From the NCBI GenBank assembly GCA_043733485.1, contig JAYTGN010000095.1, positions 1-16,604 on the forward strand: 16,604 nucleotides of DNA, written 5' to 3'. The first letter of the stretch is position 1, and each line of letters starts with the position of its first letter. This stretch comes from Urbifossiella sp043733485 (GTDB taxonomy: Bacteria > Planctomycetota > Planctomycetia > Gemmatales > Gemmataceae). The translations under genes were made by a program, and so were the position numbers. Below the pieces are notes generated by a model. The model did no database searches and was not told the DNA's origin. It saw only the letters and a list, made by a program, of their open reading frames with translations. Below, in pieces: positions 1-8,000 of this stretch.

Positions 1-600
1 TGCCTGCTTCTGCCGGTCGAACCACTGCATGATCGGCGGGAGCGTGTCCGCCGCGTTCGAACCGACGAGCAGCACGACCTCGGCCTTCGCGATGTCGGCC
101 ACGGGGAAGGGCATGCCGCGGTCGATGCCGAAGGCGCGGTTCGCGCCGGCCGCGGCGCTCGACATGCAGTAGCGGCCGTTGTAGTCGATGTTCGCCGTAC
201 CCACCGCGACGCGGGCGAATTTGCCGAGCAGGTACGCCTTCTCGTTCGTGAGTGCGCCCGAACCGAAGATGCCGACCGCGTTCGCGCCGTACTTCGCTTT
301 CGTTTCGACTATCGAGTCGGCAACCGCGTCGAGTGCCGCTTCCCAACTCGCGGGTCGAAGCTCGCCGTTTGAACGGATCAAGGGTGTGGTGATGCGTTCC
401 GGGTGACGAAGCAGCGTGGTCGAGGTCCACCCCTTGATGCACAACTGGCCGTTGTTCACGGGGAAGTACGGGTCGCCTTGAACCGTGGCGGGAACGTCGG
501 AGGTGCCGTCGCCCAGGATCATGCCGCACTGGTACGCGCAGAACGGGCAGTGCGTCCGGATCGCGAGTTCGTCGGGTTGTGCGAGCAGCAGGGAAGTCAT
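1..600 (-). CDS. nasA: Assimilatory nitrate reductase, molybdopterin catalytic subunit (N-terminal part, cut by window edge)
   Basis: Reading the minus strand from the ATG at 600-598 gives 200 codons without a stop to base 1, so the gene continues beyond the window. The product matches the N-terminus of the molybdopterin oxidoreductase family. An N-terminal [4Fe-4S] site is seen as CPFCAYQCG (C18, C21, C25) plus C54 in CIKGW. The Lys after C54 is typical of nitrate reductases and formate dehydrogenases. NIDYNGRYCMSSAAAG near residues 138-153 and the VLLVGSNAADTLP region match the family's first MGD-binding domain. Such enzymes reduce nitrate to nitrite in the cytoplasm. No Tat signal is visible, which fits an assimilatory cytoplasmic type. 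The position directly after nirBD supports nitrate as substrate. Formate dehydrogenase is the main alternative and is less likely here. No convincing Shine-Dalgarno precedes the ATG. The symbol could equally be narB or nasC. Confidence 0.9.
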   Translation of the reverse strand, partial: MTSLLLAQPDELAIRTHCPFCAYQCGMILGDGTSDVPATVQGDPYFPVNNGQLCIKGWTSTTLLRHPERITTPLIRSNGELRPASWEAALDAVADSIVETKAKYGANAVGIFGSGALTNEKAYLLGKFARVAVGTANIDYNGRYCMSSAAAGANRAFGIDRGMPFPVADIAKAEVVLLVGSNAADTLPPIMQWFDRQKQA

Positions 601-645
601 GGTCGATGATTCGCAGATAGCCTGCCGTTTACGGCGGGTCGAGTT

Positions 646-1002
646 TTAAACGCCGGGCACGACGAGGAAGACGGTGTCGTCTTCGACGTCGACCGGATAG
701 GTTCCGATGGAGCAGGCTCCGGGCTGGTCGCAGTCGCCGGTATGCGCTTCGTAGCGGAAGGCGTGCAGCGGGCACACGACCTGTCGGCCCACGACCATGC
801 CGTCCACGAGAGGGCCGCCCTTGTGCGGGCAGAGTCCATCGAGTGCGAAGAGACTGCCATCGCGCGACTTGAACACGGCGATCAACTTCCCCGCTATTTC
901 AAACGAGCGCCCGAGCCCGAGCGGGATATCCCACTCGCGGCAGACCGCGACCCGGCGAAGCGTCGAGGCCGCCGCCGGCCGTTTCACGTGAAGCGTTTGC
1001 AT
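646..1002 (-). CDS. nirD: Nitrite reductase small subunit, Rieske [2Fe-2S] protein
   Basis: This 118-residue protein carries a complete Rieske cluster motif: C58-P-H60 and C77-P-L-H80, spaced as in Rieske ferredoxins. It is the small subunit of assimilatory NADH-nitrite reductase and is thought to work with NirB in electron transfer. The identity rests on the Rieske fold, the length (NirD proteins are about 100-120 residues) and its place between nirB and the nitrate reductase gene. The frame stays open upstream to an ATG at 1056. The ATG at 1002 is preferred because GGAG lies 6 bases before it, and because the longer start would put the first codons inside the 1017-1074 hairpin. As I recall, some enterobacterial NirD proteins lack the cluster ligands, whereas all four are present here. 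The gap to the nitrate reductase start is 45 bases, suggesting one operon. Confidence 0.88.
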   Translation of the reverse strand: MQTLHVKRPAAASTLRRVAVCREWDIPLGLGRSFEIAGKLIAVFKSRDGSLFALDGLCPHKGGPLVDGMVVGRQVVCPLHAFRYEAHTGDCDQPGACSIGTYPVDVEDDTVFLVVPGV

Positions 1003-1008
1003 GTGCAA

Positions 1009-1012
1009 CTCC
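1009..1012 (-). promoter_or_regulatory. Ribosome binding site deciding the nirD start
   Basis: On the minus strand GGAG is followed by a 6-base spacer and ATG at 1002. It lies 4 bases outside the base of the 1017-1074 hairpin, so it should stay exposed when the hairpin forms. This favours the 118-residue form of NirD over the longer reading from 1056. Confidence 0.7.
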
Positions 1013-1016
1013 AAAG

Positions 1017-1074
1017 CGAGCCGAGCACCGTCAGGTGCCCGGTGACTACCCGGCACCTGACGGTGCTCGGCTCG
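1017..1074. repeat. Perfect 23-bp inverted repeat (long hairpin) between nirB and nirD
   Basis: Bases 1017-1039 and 1052-1074 are exact reverse complements. The 12-base spacer adds three more pairs (1041-1043 with 1048-1050) after one mismatch, leaving a 4-base loop. Each arm contains its own small palindrome, GCACC-GTCA-GGTGC or the mirrored form, so the element is nested. It starts about 10 bases after the nirB stop and ends just before the nirD ribosome binding site. No T-tract follows on the minus strand, so it is not a standard terminator. It could be an mRNA-stabilising or processing stem between two cistrons, or a dispersed REP/REPIN-type element. Confidence 0.95.
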
Positions 1075-1084
1075 CCTGTTTCCT

Positions 1085-3511
1085 TCAAGTCAGCATCGGC
1101 AGGGCGATGGTCTTGGTGTCTTCGAACTGACCGGCGTAGGCGGGCTTCTCGCGCTCCATCCACGGATCGACGAACGCGGCGATGGTGGCCTCCACCTCGC
1201 GGTCGAAGTAGCCGCACAGGTCGAGTTCGTCTTCGAGCAGCACCTTCTTCAACTTGTCCATGCCGATGCGTGGCACGAAGTCGTAGCTCCGCTCCAACCA
1301 CTTGGCGTTGTCGCGGTAGAAGATGAGGAAGCGGCCGATCACTTGAAGGGCTTCTTCCTGCGTGCGAACGCGGCAGAGAATGTCCGTCTTGCGGACGCTG
1401 GCACCAGCCGCGCCGCCGATGGAAATCTCCCACTCGCCGCCCTCGGTCGCGATCACGCCGAGATCCTTGACCGTGGCCTCGGCACAATTTCGCGGGCACC
1501 CGCTGACGCCCATCTTGACCTTGGCCGGGAACTCGAAGCCTTGGAAGCGCCGCTCGATGGCGATGCCCAGAGCCGTGGAATCGTTCGTCCCGTAGCGGCA
1601 AAATTCGGTACCGACGCAGGTCTTGCAGGTGCGGAAGGCCTTCGTGTACGCGTGCCCGCTCGGCATCCCGAGGTCGGCCCACATCTTCGGCAAGTCGTCC
1701 TTCTTCACTCCGAGCAAGTCGATCCGTTGTCCGCCCGTCACCTTCACCATCGGCACGTCGTACTTCTTCGCGACCTGGCCGATCTTGATGAGATCGTCCG
1801 CACTGGTGACGCCGCCGTACATGCGCGGGATGACCGAGAAGCGACCGTCCTTCTGGATGTTGGCGTGAACGCGGTCGTTGATGTACCGGGCGTCGCGCTC
1901 GTCGATATATTCGTCGTTCCAGAGGCTTCGCAAAAGTGAAGCGAGGCCCATCTTGCTCTTCTCGTCTTCGCTGGTGCCGAGTTCGCGAAACACCGACGAG
2001 ACGCTCTTCAAGCCGCGTTTGCGGACCTCGGCGACCAGCGCCGGCTTGTCCAACGGCACGGCGGGCACGTACCACGCTTCGGACGGATCTGCCTTCACGG
2101 CACCCGCGACCGCCTCGATCAGACCCTTCACCAAACCCTTGCAACTGCCGCAGCCGGTGCCGGCGCGAGTCGCCTTGCCGACGGAAGGCACGGTGCATTT
2201 CCCGGCCTGGATTGCGGTGCAGATCGTCCCCTTGCTCACGCCGTTGCAGTCGCAGATCTGGTGCGAATCGGGCAGGTCTGCCAGCGAGACGTTCTTCTTG
2301 GCGGACTGCGAGGTGAAGAAGATTTCGAGCCGTCGTTCGGGAACGGGCGCATCGGCCTTGAAGAGTTCCATCAGGTTGTCGGCGGGTCCGAGGTCGCCGA
2401 GGAGGCACGCGGCCGAGAGCTTGCCGTCGCGGACGATTGCCTTCCAGTAAACTTGTCGCGCGGGCTCGCTGTACTGCACGACTTCGTCGGTGTCCTTGAG
2501 GTCGCCGATGCGGCCCATGCTGGCCAGTTCGACGCCCATCACCTTCAGCTTGGTCGCGATCTTGGAACCGGCATAGGCGCTGTCGGGGTTCGATTCCGAG
2601 AGCACGGCGGCGAGTACTTTGGTCTGTTCCCAGAGCGGTGCGACGAGGCCGTAGACCATGCTGCGATGCTGGACGCATTCTCCCACGCCGAAGATGTGCG
2701 GGTCGCTGGTCCGCATCTGATCGTCCACGACGATGGCGCGATCGCAAGTGAGGCCGCACTCTTTCGCGAGGTCGATGTTGGGGCGAATGCCGGCGGAGAT
2801 CACGACCATGTCCGCCGGTTGCTCGGTGCCGTCGGAATACTTCACGGCCTCGACGCTCGTGTAACCTTGAATCTCGGCGGTGTTCGTTTTGGTGCGAACC
2901 TTGAGGCCCATCTTCTCGATGGTCTGCTGCAAGACTTTGCCGCCGGCTTCGTCGAGTTGAACGCCCATGAGCCACGGCCCGAACTCGACGATCGTGACTT
3001 CTTCGAGGTTGTGGTTCATCAGCCCCTTGGCGGCTTCGAGCCCGAGCAACCCGCCGCCGATGACGACGGCCCGCTTGCTCTTCTTCGCGTACTCGGCAAT
3101 GTTGCGGCAATCGTCCAGCGTGCGGAACACGAAGACGCCGTGCAGCGTGGTGCCGTGAATCGGGGGAACGAACGGCTTCGACCCGGTGGCGATCACGAGC
3201 GCGTCGTAGGGCTCCTCGATGCCGTCCGCGAGGACGAGTCGCTTCTCGCGATCGATGCCGGTGACGCGCTTGCCGGCGTGGAGCTTGATGTGGTTTTCTT
3301 CGTACCAGGCGAGCGAGTTGAGGAAGATTTCTTTCGCGTCTTGCGAGCCGTTGAGCACGTTCGAGAGGAGGATGCGGTTGTAGTTGCCGTAGGGTTCGTC
3401 GCCGAACATGACGATGTCGAAGCGTTCGCGGTCGATGGCGAGGAGATCTTCGACGAAGCGGGCCCCGGCCATTCCATTGCCGATCACGACGAGACGTTGT
3501 TTCGCGATCAT
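1085..3511 (-). CDS. nirB: Assimilatory nitrite reductase [NAD(P)H] large subunit
   Basis: This 808-residue protein is close to the family's usual length of about 800-850. In order: an FAD-binding Rossmann motif (VVIGNGMAG, residues 8-16); an NAD(P)H-binding motif (VVIGGGLLGLE, 149-159); the FAD-site GVGEC near 275-279; a BFD-like [2Fe-2S] domain with C420, C422, C454 and C457; the nitrite/sulfite reductase ferredoxin-like half-domain (about 550-610); and the siroheme-[4Fe-4S] domain with C632, C638 (CVGTEFC), C672 and C676 (CPRNC). It catalyses six-electron reduction of nitrite to ammonium in the cytoplasm. The ATG at 3511 overlaps the cobA stop as ATGA, with AAGGAG 7 bases upstream inside cobA, pointing to translational coupling. 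All expected cofactor ligands are present, so the enzyme should be active. Confidence 0.97.
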   Translation of the reverse strand: MIAKQRLVVIGNGMAGARFVEDLLAIDRERFDIVMFGDEPYGNYNRILLSNVLNGSQDAKEIFLNSLAWYEENHIKLHAGKRVTGIDREKRLVLADGIEEPYDALVIATGSKPFVPPIHGTTLHGVFVFRTLDDCRNIAEYAKKSKRAVVIGGGLLGLEAAKGLMNHNLEEVTIVEFGPWLMGVQLDEAGGKVLQQTIEKMGLKVRTKTNTAEIQGYTSVEAVKYSDGTEQPADMVVISAGIRPNIDLAKECGLTCDRAIVVDDQMRTSDPHIFGVGECVQHRSMVYGLVAPLWEQTKVLAAVLSESNPDSAYAGSKIATKLKVMGVELASMGRIGDLKDTDEVVQYSEPARQVYWKAIVRDGKLSAACLLGDLGPADNLMELFKADAPVPERRLEIFFTSQSAKKNVSLADLPDSHQICDCNGVSKGTICTAIQAGKCTVPSVGKATRAGTGCGSCKGLVKGLIEAVAGAVKADPSEAWYVPAVPLDKPALVAEVRKRGLKSVSSVFRELGTSEDEKSKMGLASLLRSLWNDEYIDERDARYINDRVHANIQKDGRFSVIPRMYGGVTSADDLIKIGQVAKKYDVPMVKVTGGQRIDLLGVKKDDLPKMWADLGMPSGHAYTKAFRTCKTCVGTEFCRYGTNDSTALGIAIERRFQGFEFPAKVKMGVSGCPRNCAEATVKDLGVIATEGGEWEISIGGAAGASVRKTDILCRVRTQEEALQVIGRFLIFYRDNAKWLERSYDFVPRIGMDKLKKVLLEDELDLCGYFDREVEATIAAFVDPWMEREKPAYAGQFEDTKTIALPMLT

Positions 3512-4311
3512 GCGGAGGCTCCTTGCATCGCGGTGTGGGTCGAGGCGGCGAGGCCGAGCAGCTTCTGGCGAGTGCGAACGGTCTCGCCGATCACGAGAAT
3601 CGCGGGGGCCGACACGTTCGCCGCCCAGGCCTTCGCGGCAATCAGTGACAACGGGCTGTCAATCACGATCTGATTCGGCAGCGTGGCATTCGCGACGACG
3701 GCGGCGGGGGTCTCGGGATCGAGCCCGGCGGCGACGAGCCGAGATGCGATCTTGTCGAGGTGACGCAGCCCCATGTAGACGACGAGCGTACTCATGCGGG
3801 CGAGCGCGTGCCAGTCGTGCGTGCATTCCGCGGAGTCGGGATCGAAGTGGCCCGTGATCAGTGCGACCGATTGACCCGCGTCGCGATGGGTCAGGGGAAT
3901 GTTCGCGGCGGCACAGGCACCGACGGCGGTTGTCACACCCGGCACGATCTCGAAGGGCACGCCGTGCTCGGCGAGGCAATCGACTTCCTCGCCGCCGCGA
4001 CCGAAGACGCACGGATCGCCGCCCTTCAACCGGACCACTCGCAAGCCTTGTCGGGCCCGGTTCACGAGTACGTCGCAGATGGTTTCCTGGAGCGTGGAGC
4101 CCACGCAGTAGCCTCGCTTCCCAGCGTACAACTTCTCGGCATCGGACCGGACTTCCGCCAGAAGCTCGGGATGAATCAGGGCGTCGTACACCACGACATC
4201 GGCGGCTCGGAGTAGTTTGAGGCCGCGAACGGTGATCAGATCCGGCGAGCCGGGTCCGGCCCCGACCAGTGAGACCGTGCGGAGTTGTGTGCGGGGATCG
4301 AACACGGACAA
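3508..4311 (-). CDS. cobA: Uroporphyrinogen-III C-methyltransferase (SUMT), siroheme synthesis
   Basis: This 267-residue protein has the tetrapyrrole methylase signatures: VGAGPGSPDLIT (residues 16-27), RLKGGDPCVFGRGGEE (94-109) and VPGVTTA (123-129). The enzyme methylates uroporphyrinogen III twice with S-adenosylmethionine to give precorrin-2, the precursor of siroheme and cobalamin. As the first gene of a nitrite reductase operon it very probably serves siroheme supply for NirB. It is the stand-alone methylase: the CysG-type dehydrogenase/ferrochelatase domain is absent and must be encoded elsewhere. The start shown is TTG at 4311, only 4 bases after GGGAGG. A GTG two codons later (4305) has a 10-base spacer and is an equally reasonable start. 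Its stop overlaps the nirB start by 4 bases. The symbols sumT or nasF are also used for this context. Confidence 0.94.
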   Translation of the reverse strand: MSVFDPRTQLRTVSLVGAGPGSPDLITVRGLKLLRAADVVVYDALIHPELLAEVRSDAEKLYAGKRGYCVGSTLQETICDVLVNRARQGLRVVRLKGGDPCVFGRGGEEVDCLAEHGVPFEIVPGVTTAVGACAAANIPLTHRDAGQSVALITGHFDPDSAECTHDWHALARMSTLVVYMGLRHLDKIASRLVAAGLDPETPAAVVANATLPNQIVIDSPLSLIAAKAWAANVSAPAILVIGETVRTRQKLLGLAASTHTAMQGASA

Positions 4312-4398
4312 TGGACCTCCCTACCGAAGCCACGCCTGAAGCGCGGCCGGTTACTAAAGCATCGTTCACACGGAGTCTGTTCTTGTGCGAGAAAGTAA

Positions 4399-4414
4399 AG
4401 CAAGTCGTGCGCCG
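4399..4414 (-). promoter_or_regulatory. Possible sigma-54 (-24/-12) promoter for the cobA-nirB-nirD-nasA operon
   Basis: On the minus strand CGGCGC-N5-TTGCT has the GG and GC dinucleotides spaced 12 bases apart, as in the sigma-54 consensus TGGCAC-N5-TTGCW. Two mismatches fall in the -24 element. Transcription would begin near 4388, giving a leader of about 77 bases before cobA. Sigma-54 control is common for nitrogen assimilation genes in proteobacteria; that it applies here is inference. About 50 bases further upstream, at 4466-4474, is the small palindrome GTGT-A-ACAC, which could be an operator. No good sigma-70 promoter was seen in 4312-4610. Confidence 0.35.
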
Positions 4415-4610
4415 AGTTTGAATGGATCCCGTAGTGAGCCTCGGTATTGGGTTGTGAATAACGCGGTGTAACACGTTAAAGGACGCGCGATTGCGTGGTT
4501 TGAATAATTCTCGTTGGCTGGTCTTGAGAGGGCTCGATGACTGTGGGAAATGCCCGATCACTTGGCATCGGCGGCATCGAATGCAGGCAGAGGGAAGCCA
4601 CCCGCTTTCT

Positions 4611-4690
4611 GAAACCCGGTTTCTGCTTTGGAAACCGGGTTTCGCTCGACCTATTGAGAAACCCGGTTTCCAAAGCAGAAACCGGGTTTC
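4611..4690. repeat. Nested palindromic element: perfect 33-bp inverted repeat built from four 13-mers
   Basis: Bases 4611-4643 and 4658-4690 are exact reverse complements around a 14-base spacer (4644-4657). Each 33-base arm is itself a 13-bp hairpin with a 7-base loop. The building block GAAACC[C/G]GGTTTC, nearly palindromic on its own, occurs four times. The element lies alone in the divergent intergenic region, about 300 bases from the start of cobA and 335 bases from the downstream giant gene. The architecture resembles REPIN or small non-autonomous elements mobilised by a transposase elsewhere in the genome. It could also act as a bidirectional terminator or insulator, although no T-tract flanks it. 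Confidence 0.95.
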
Positions 4691-5024
4691 AAGCCTCTTC
4701 CGCTGTCATCGACGAAAGTAGGACCGGGTCAGGAACGGGAGGGACGCCTTATGAGCTTCCGAGCTGGACGAGATTGGCGCACGAAAGGACGAAGTCGAGG
4801 AAGTCAAAAATTATGAGATAAGAAAGTGTGGTAATTTAAACAATCTGGGAGACTTGGAGCGAATTTTTCGCTTAATCCTTGCGTTTGGTTTCGAGCTCCC
4901 TTAGCATTCCCTTCCGACCTCAAAACCAAACTCAATCGGTCTCTCAATTCTAACGGCGTCTCGATGCCGCGAACAACTGTGAGCCGAGATCGACCTCCTC
5001 GACCCCGCACCTGGAGATTGTACG
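4691..5024 (+). other. Upstream region and leader of the giant PKD-repeat gene
   Basis: No credible gene lies in these 334 bases. A markedly AT-rich stretch (about 4804-4840) is the most likely promoter area. It holds a weak TTATGA / TAATTT pair with a 15-base spacer, too short to call. A small perfect hairpin, AGCGAA-TTT-TTCGCT (4858-4872), follows within the probable leader. GGAG at 5013-5016 lies 8 bases before the ATG at 5025 and supports that start. Confidence 0.4.
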
Positions 5025-8000
5025 ATGGGCCCCATTTCCCGCTTCTTCAAGTTCCGCCGCCCGGTTGGAACCATTCGCCGTAACCATCAGACGATTCGAA
5101 CGCGACTTTCGTTTGAAGACCTCGAAAATCGAATCACGCCGACAATCTCGAACATCAACGTTATCGGAATCAACCCGGCCGAGGGCACCCCGTTCGGAAC
5201 GCCGGGAGCTCCGCAACTCGTCGCCCAGTTCACGGTCGATAACTATCTCGGGACCGATGCATCGAACCAATATAGCTCGACCATCCACTGGGGCGATGGC
5301 GACATCTCTTCCGGGCTCGGCGGCCTGACAATCAGCTTCCAGAATCCCGTCGGTAACGGAGGGGCGGTCTATCGCGTCTCGAGCTACCACACGTATTCGG
5401 ATGCGAGCCCCGTCGCGAATCCCTACTCGCTGGCCGTGGACATCTTCGATAGCTCGAACCAGGGCACGACGCAGTCGTCGAGCAATCTGATCACGGTAAG
5501 CGACCTCCCGCTGACGCAATCGGCTCTGCCGGCGATCAACGCGGTGGTCGGTTCGCCGCTCACGAACGTGGACGTGGCCGACTTCACGGATGCGAACCCA
5601 CTTTCCGATGCGGGCGATTTCACGGCGACGATTCAATGGGGCAATCCGAGCCAGAGCACGAGCGGCACTGTGATCCGCGATTTCGGCGGCGTCTACCACG
5701 TGCTCGGCTCGCACACGTACGATGCCTCCGCCTCGCCCACCTCCGCCATTACCGTGACCGTCCGGCACGTGACCCAGACCGTGACGATGAACACCTCGGC
5801 AACGGTGACTCAGGCCACCGTGGTGCCGACTGCCGTCCCGGTGACGATTTTGGATGGTGCGACGACGATCGCGGCGGGCACCTCGGTGGGTTGGTTCGCG
5901 GACGCAGGCGGCGCGCGGCCGGTCGGCAACTACACCGCGACCGTTCAGTTCCCCGGTTCGCTCACCCCGACCGCTCTCACGGTCGTTCAGATTGGTACCA
6001 CGAATTCCTACACGCTCACCACGGCCGCCGCGACGAACCTGATCGTCCCGGCCGAAGTCGGCGTCTCGAACTACATGCTGACCGTGACTCCACTCAACGG
6101 AGCGGCGACCTCGGCCTCGGGCTCGTTGATTGTGAACGACGCGGCCCTCACGCTGGTCTCCACGGCGAATAACCTCGCTCCAGTGGAAGGGGCGCGGCTC
6201 TCGAACGTTTCGCTCCTAGCCTTCACCGATGCGAACGCCACGGGGGCGGTCGGCGATTTCGCGGCCTCGATCGACTGGGGCGACGGTTCGCCGAGTTCCG
6301 AGGGAACGCTCTCGCAAGCTGGCGGAGCGGGAACTCCGTTCACGGTGTCTGGCTCGCACATCTACTACGAAGAGACGGCGATCGGCGTGACGTATCAGGT
6401 CACGGTTCGCGTGAAGGACAAGGGCGGCTCGCAGGTCTCGGGCCAGACTTCGGCGTTCTCGGTGTCCGATGCCGCGCTGGTAAATCCCGTTGCCATTCCG
6501 GTAACCGGAGCTTCGGGCCAGGGGCTTTCGGTCGTCCCGGTCGGCCTGTTCACGGATAACAACCCGTACGCCACGGCGAACGACTTCACGGCGACGATCA
6601 ACTGGGGCGATGGCTCGCCGACCTCGACCGGATTCGCGACGCTCGTCGGAGGCAATTCGACCTCGGCTGTCTTCAGCATTTCCGGCAACCACGTGTACGC
6701 CTCGGCTGGAACGTTCACGGTCTTTATTTCCGTCGTGGATACCGGCAATGTGGACGGCGGTGGCTTGAACTTCGCGACGACCGCGACGATCGCGGCCACG
6801 CCGCTTTCGGGTGCCGTGAATCCCGTGGTGGCCACCGAAGGAATCGCCACGGCGAACAACCTCGTGGTCGCGACCTTCTACGATGCGGCCGCGACCGGGA
6901 CCACGACGTTTAACGTTTCCTTGGACTGGGGCGATGGCACGGCTCCGAGCACGACGGGTGGAGGAGATCTGTCGGTGGTGGCGACCGGCGGCGGAAACTA
7001 CATCGTCCGAGCCACGCCGCACACGTACGCGGATGCTGGCAGCTACGTCGTGACCGCGACGATTCTCGACAGCGTCGGTTCCGGACCGATCAGCCCGGCC
7101 AATCTCGCAATCGTTCGCGATGCGGCCTTGGCCGCGACGAGCGGCGGACCGTTCACCGTGGTGGAAGGTGCGCTGCTGACGGCCGCGAACGCCAACCCGC
7201 TGATTACCTTCATCGATGCCAATCCCGCCGGAGTGATTGCCGATTTCACGGCGACCATCAACTGGGGCGATGGCACCTCGGGAACCGGGACGATCACGCA
7301 ACCCGGCGGCCCGAACACCGCGTTCAACGTCCTCGGCTCCCACACGTACACGGCGAACGGCAGCTACACGATCACCGTTTCCGTCGTGGACGCGGATGGA
7401 AGCAAGGCGACGGCAACGGCGGGGGGCACTGCGACCCCGACCGCGCTGACGGCCGGTCCGGCGATCACCATTAACGGAAACCAAGACACCCCGACCGGAA
7501 CGGTCGAGGTCGCAACCTTCACTTCGGGTAACTCGTTCGATACGGCCAGCCTTTACGCGGCCACGATCACTTGGGGCGATGGCACCGCTTCGAGCGCGGG
7601 TCAGATCGTTCGCGATGCCGGGGGCGTGTTCCACGTCAGCGGCGTTCACACCTATTCCACCGCCGGCTCGTTCAACGCGACGGTCCTCGTTTCGGGCGGC
7701 GGCGGCGCATCGATCAACGTTAACGCCACGGCCATCATCGCGGCCGCTCCGATTTCGGGAAGCGTCCCTCCCGTGGTCGCCATCGAAGGAATCGCGACGG
7801 CGAACAACCTCGTCATCGCGACGTTCACCGATACGGGTGCGAGCGGTACCACGACCTTCACCGTTTCGGTGGACTGGGGCGACGGGACCGCCCCGAGTAC
7901 GCTCGCAGGCGGCACCCTTACGGTCGTGGCCACCGGGGGCGGCAACTACGTGGTGCGAGCGACCCCGCACACCTATGCAAACGTGGACAGCTACGTGGTG

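Noticed and set aside
188..609. Short plus-strand frames at the left end
   Set aside because: They lie antisense to the nitrate reductase N-terminus, which has clear Fe-S ligands.
621..638. Small hairpin (7-bp stem with one wobble) between nirD and the nitrate reductase gene, considered as a terminator
   Set aside because: There is no T-tract after it on the minus strand, and the genes are only 45 bases apart in what appears to be one operon.
984..3110. A 708-codon open frame on the minus strand, overlapping nirB in another frame
   Set aside because: It is a shadow of nirB in high-GC DNA: Arg/His-rich, no recognisable domain, while nirB carries all its cofactor motifs.
4491..5010. Short open frames in the divergent intergenic region
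   Set aside because: They run through the palindromic element or lack a ribosome binding site, and no protein family is recognisable.
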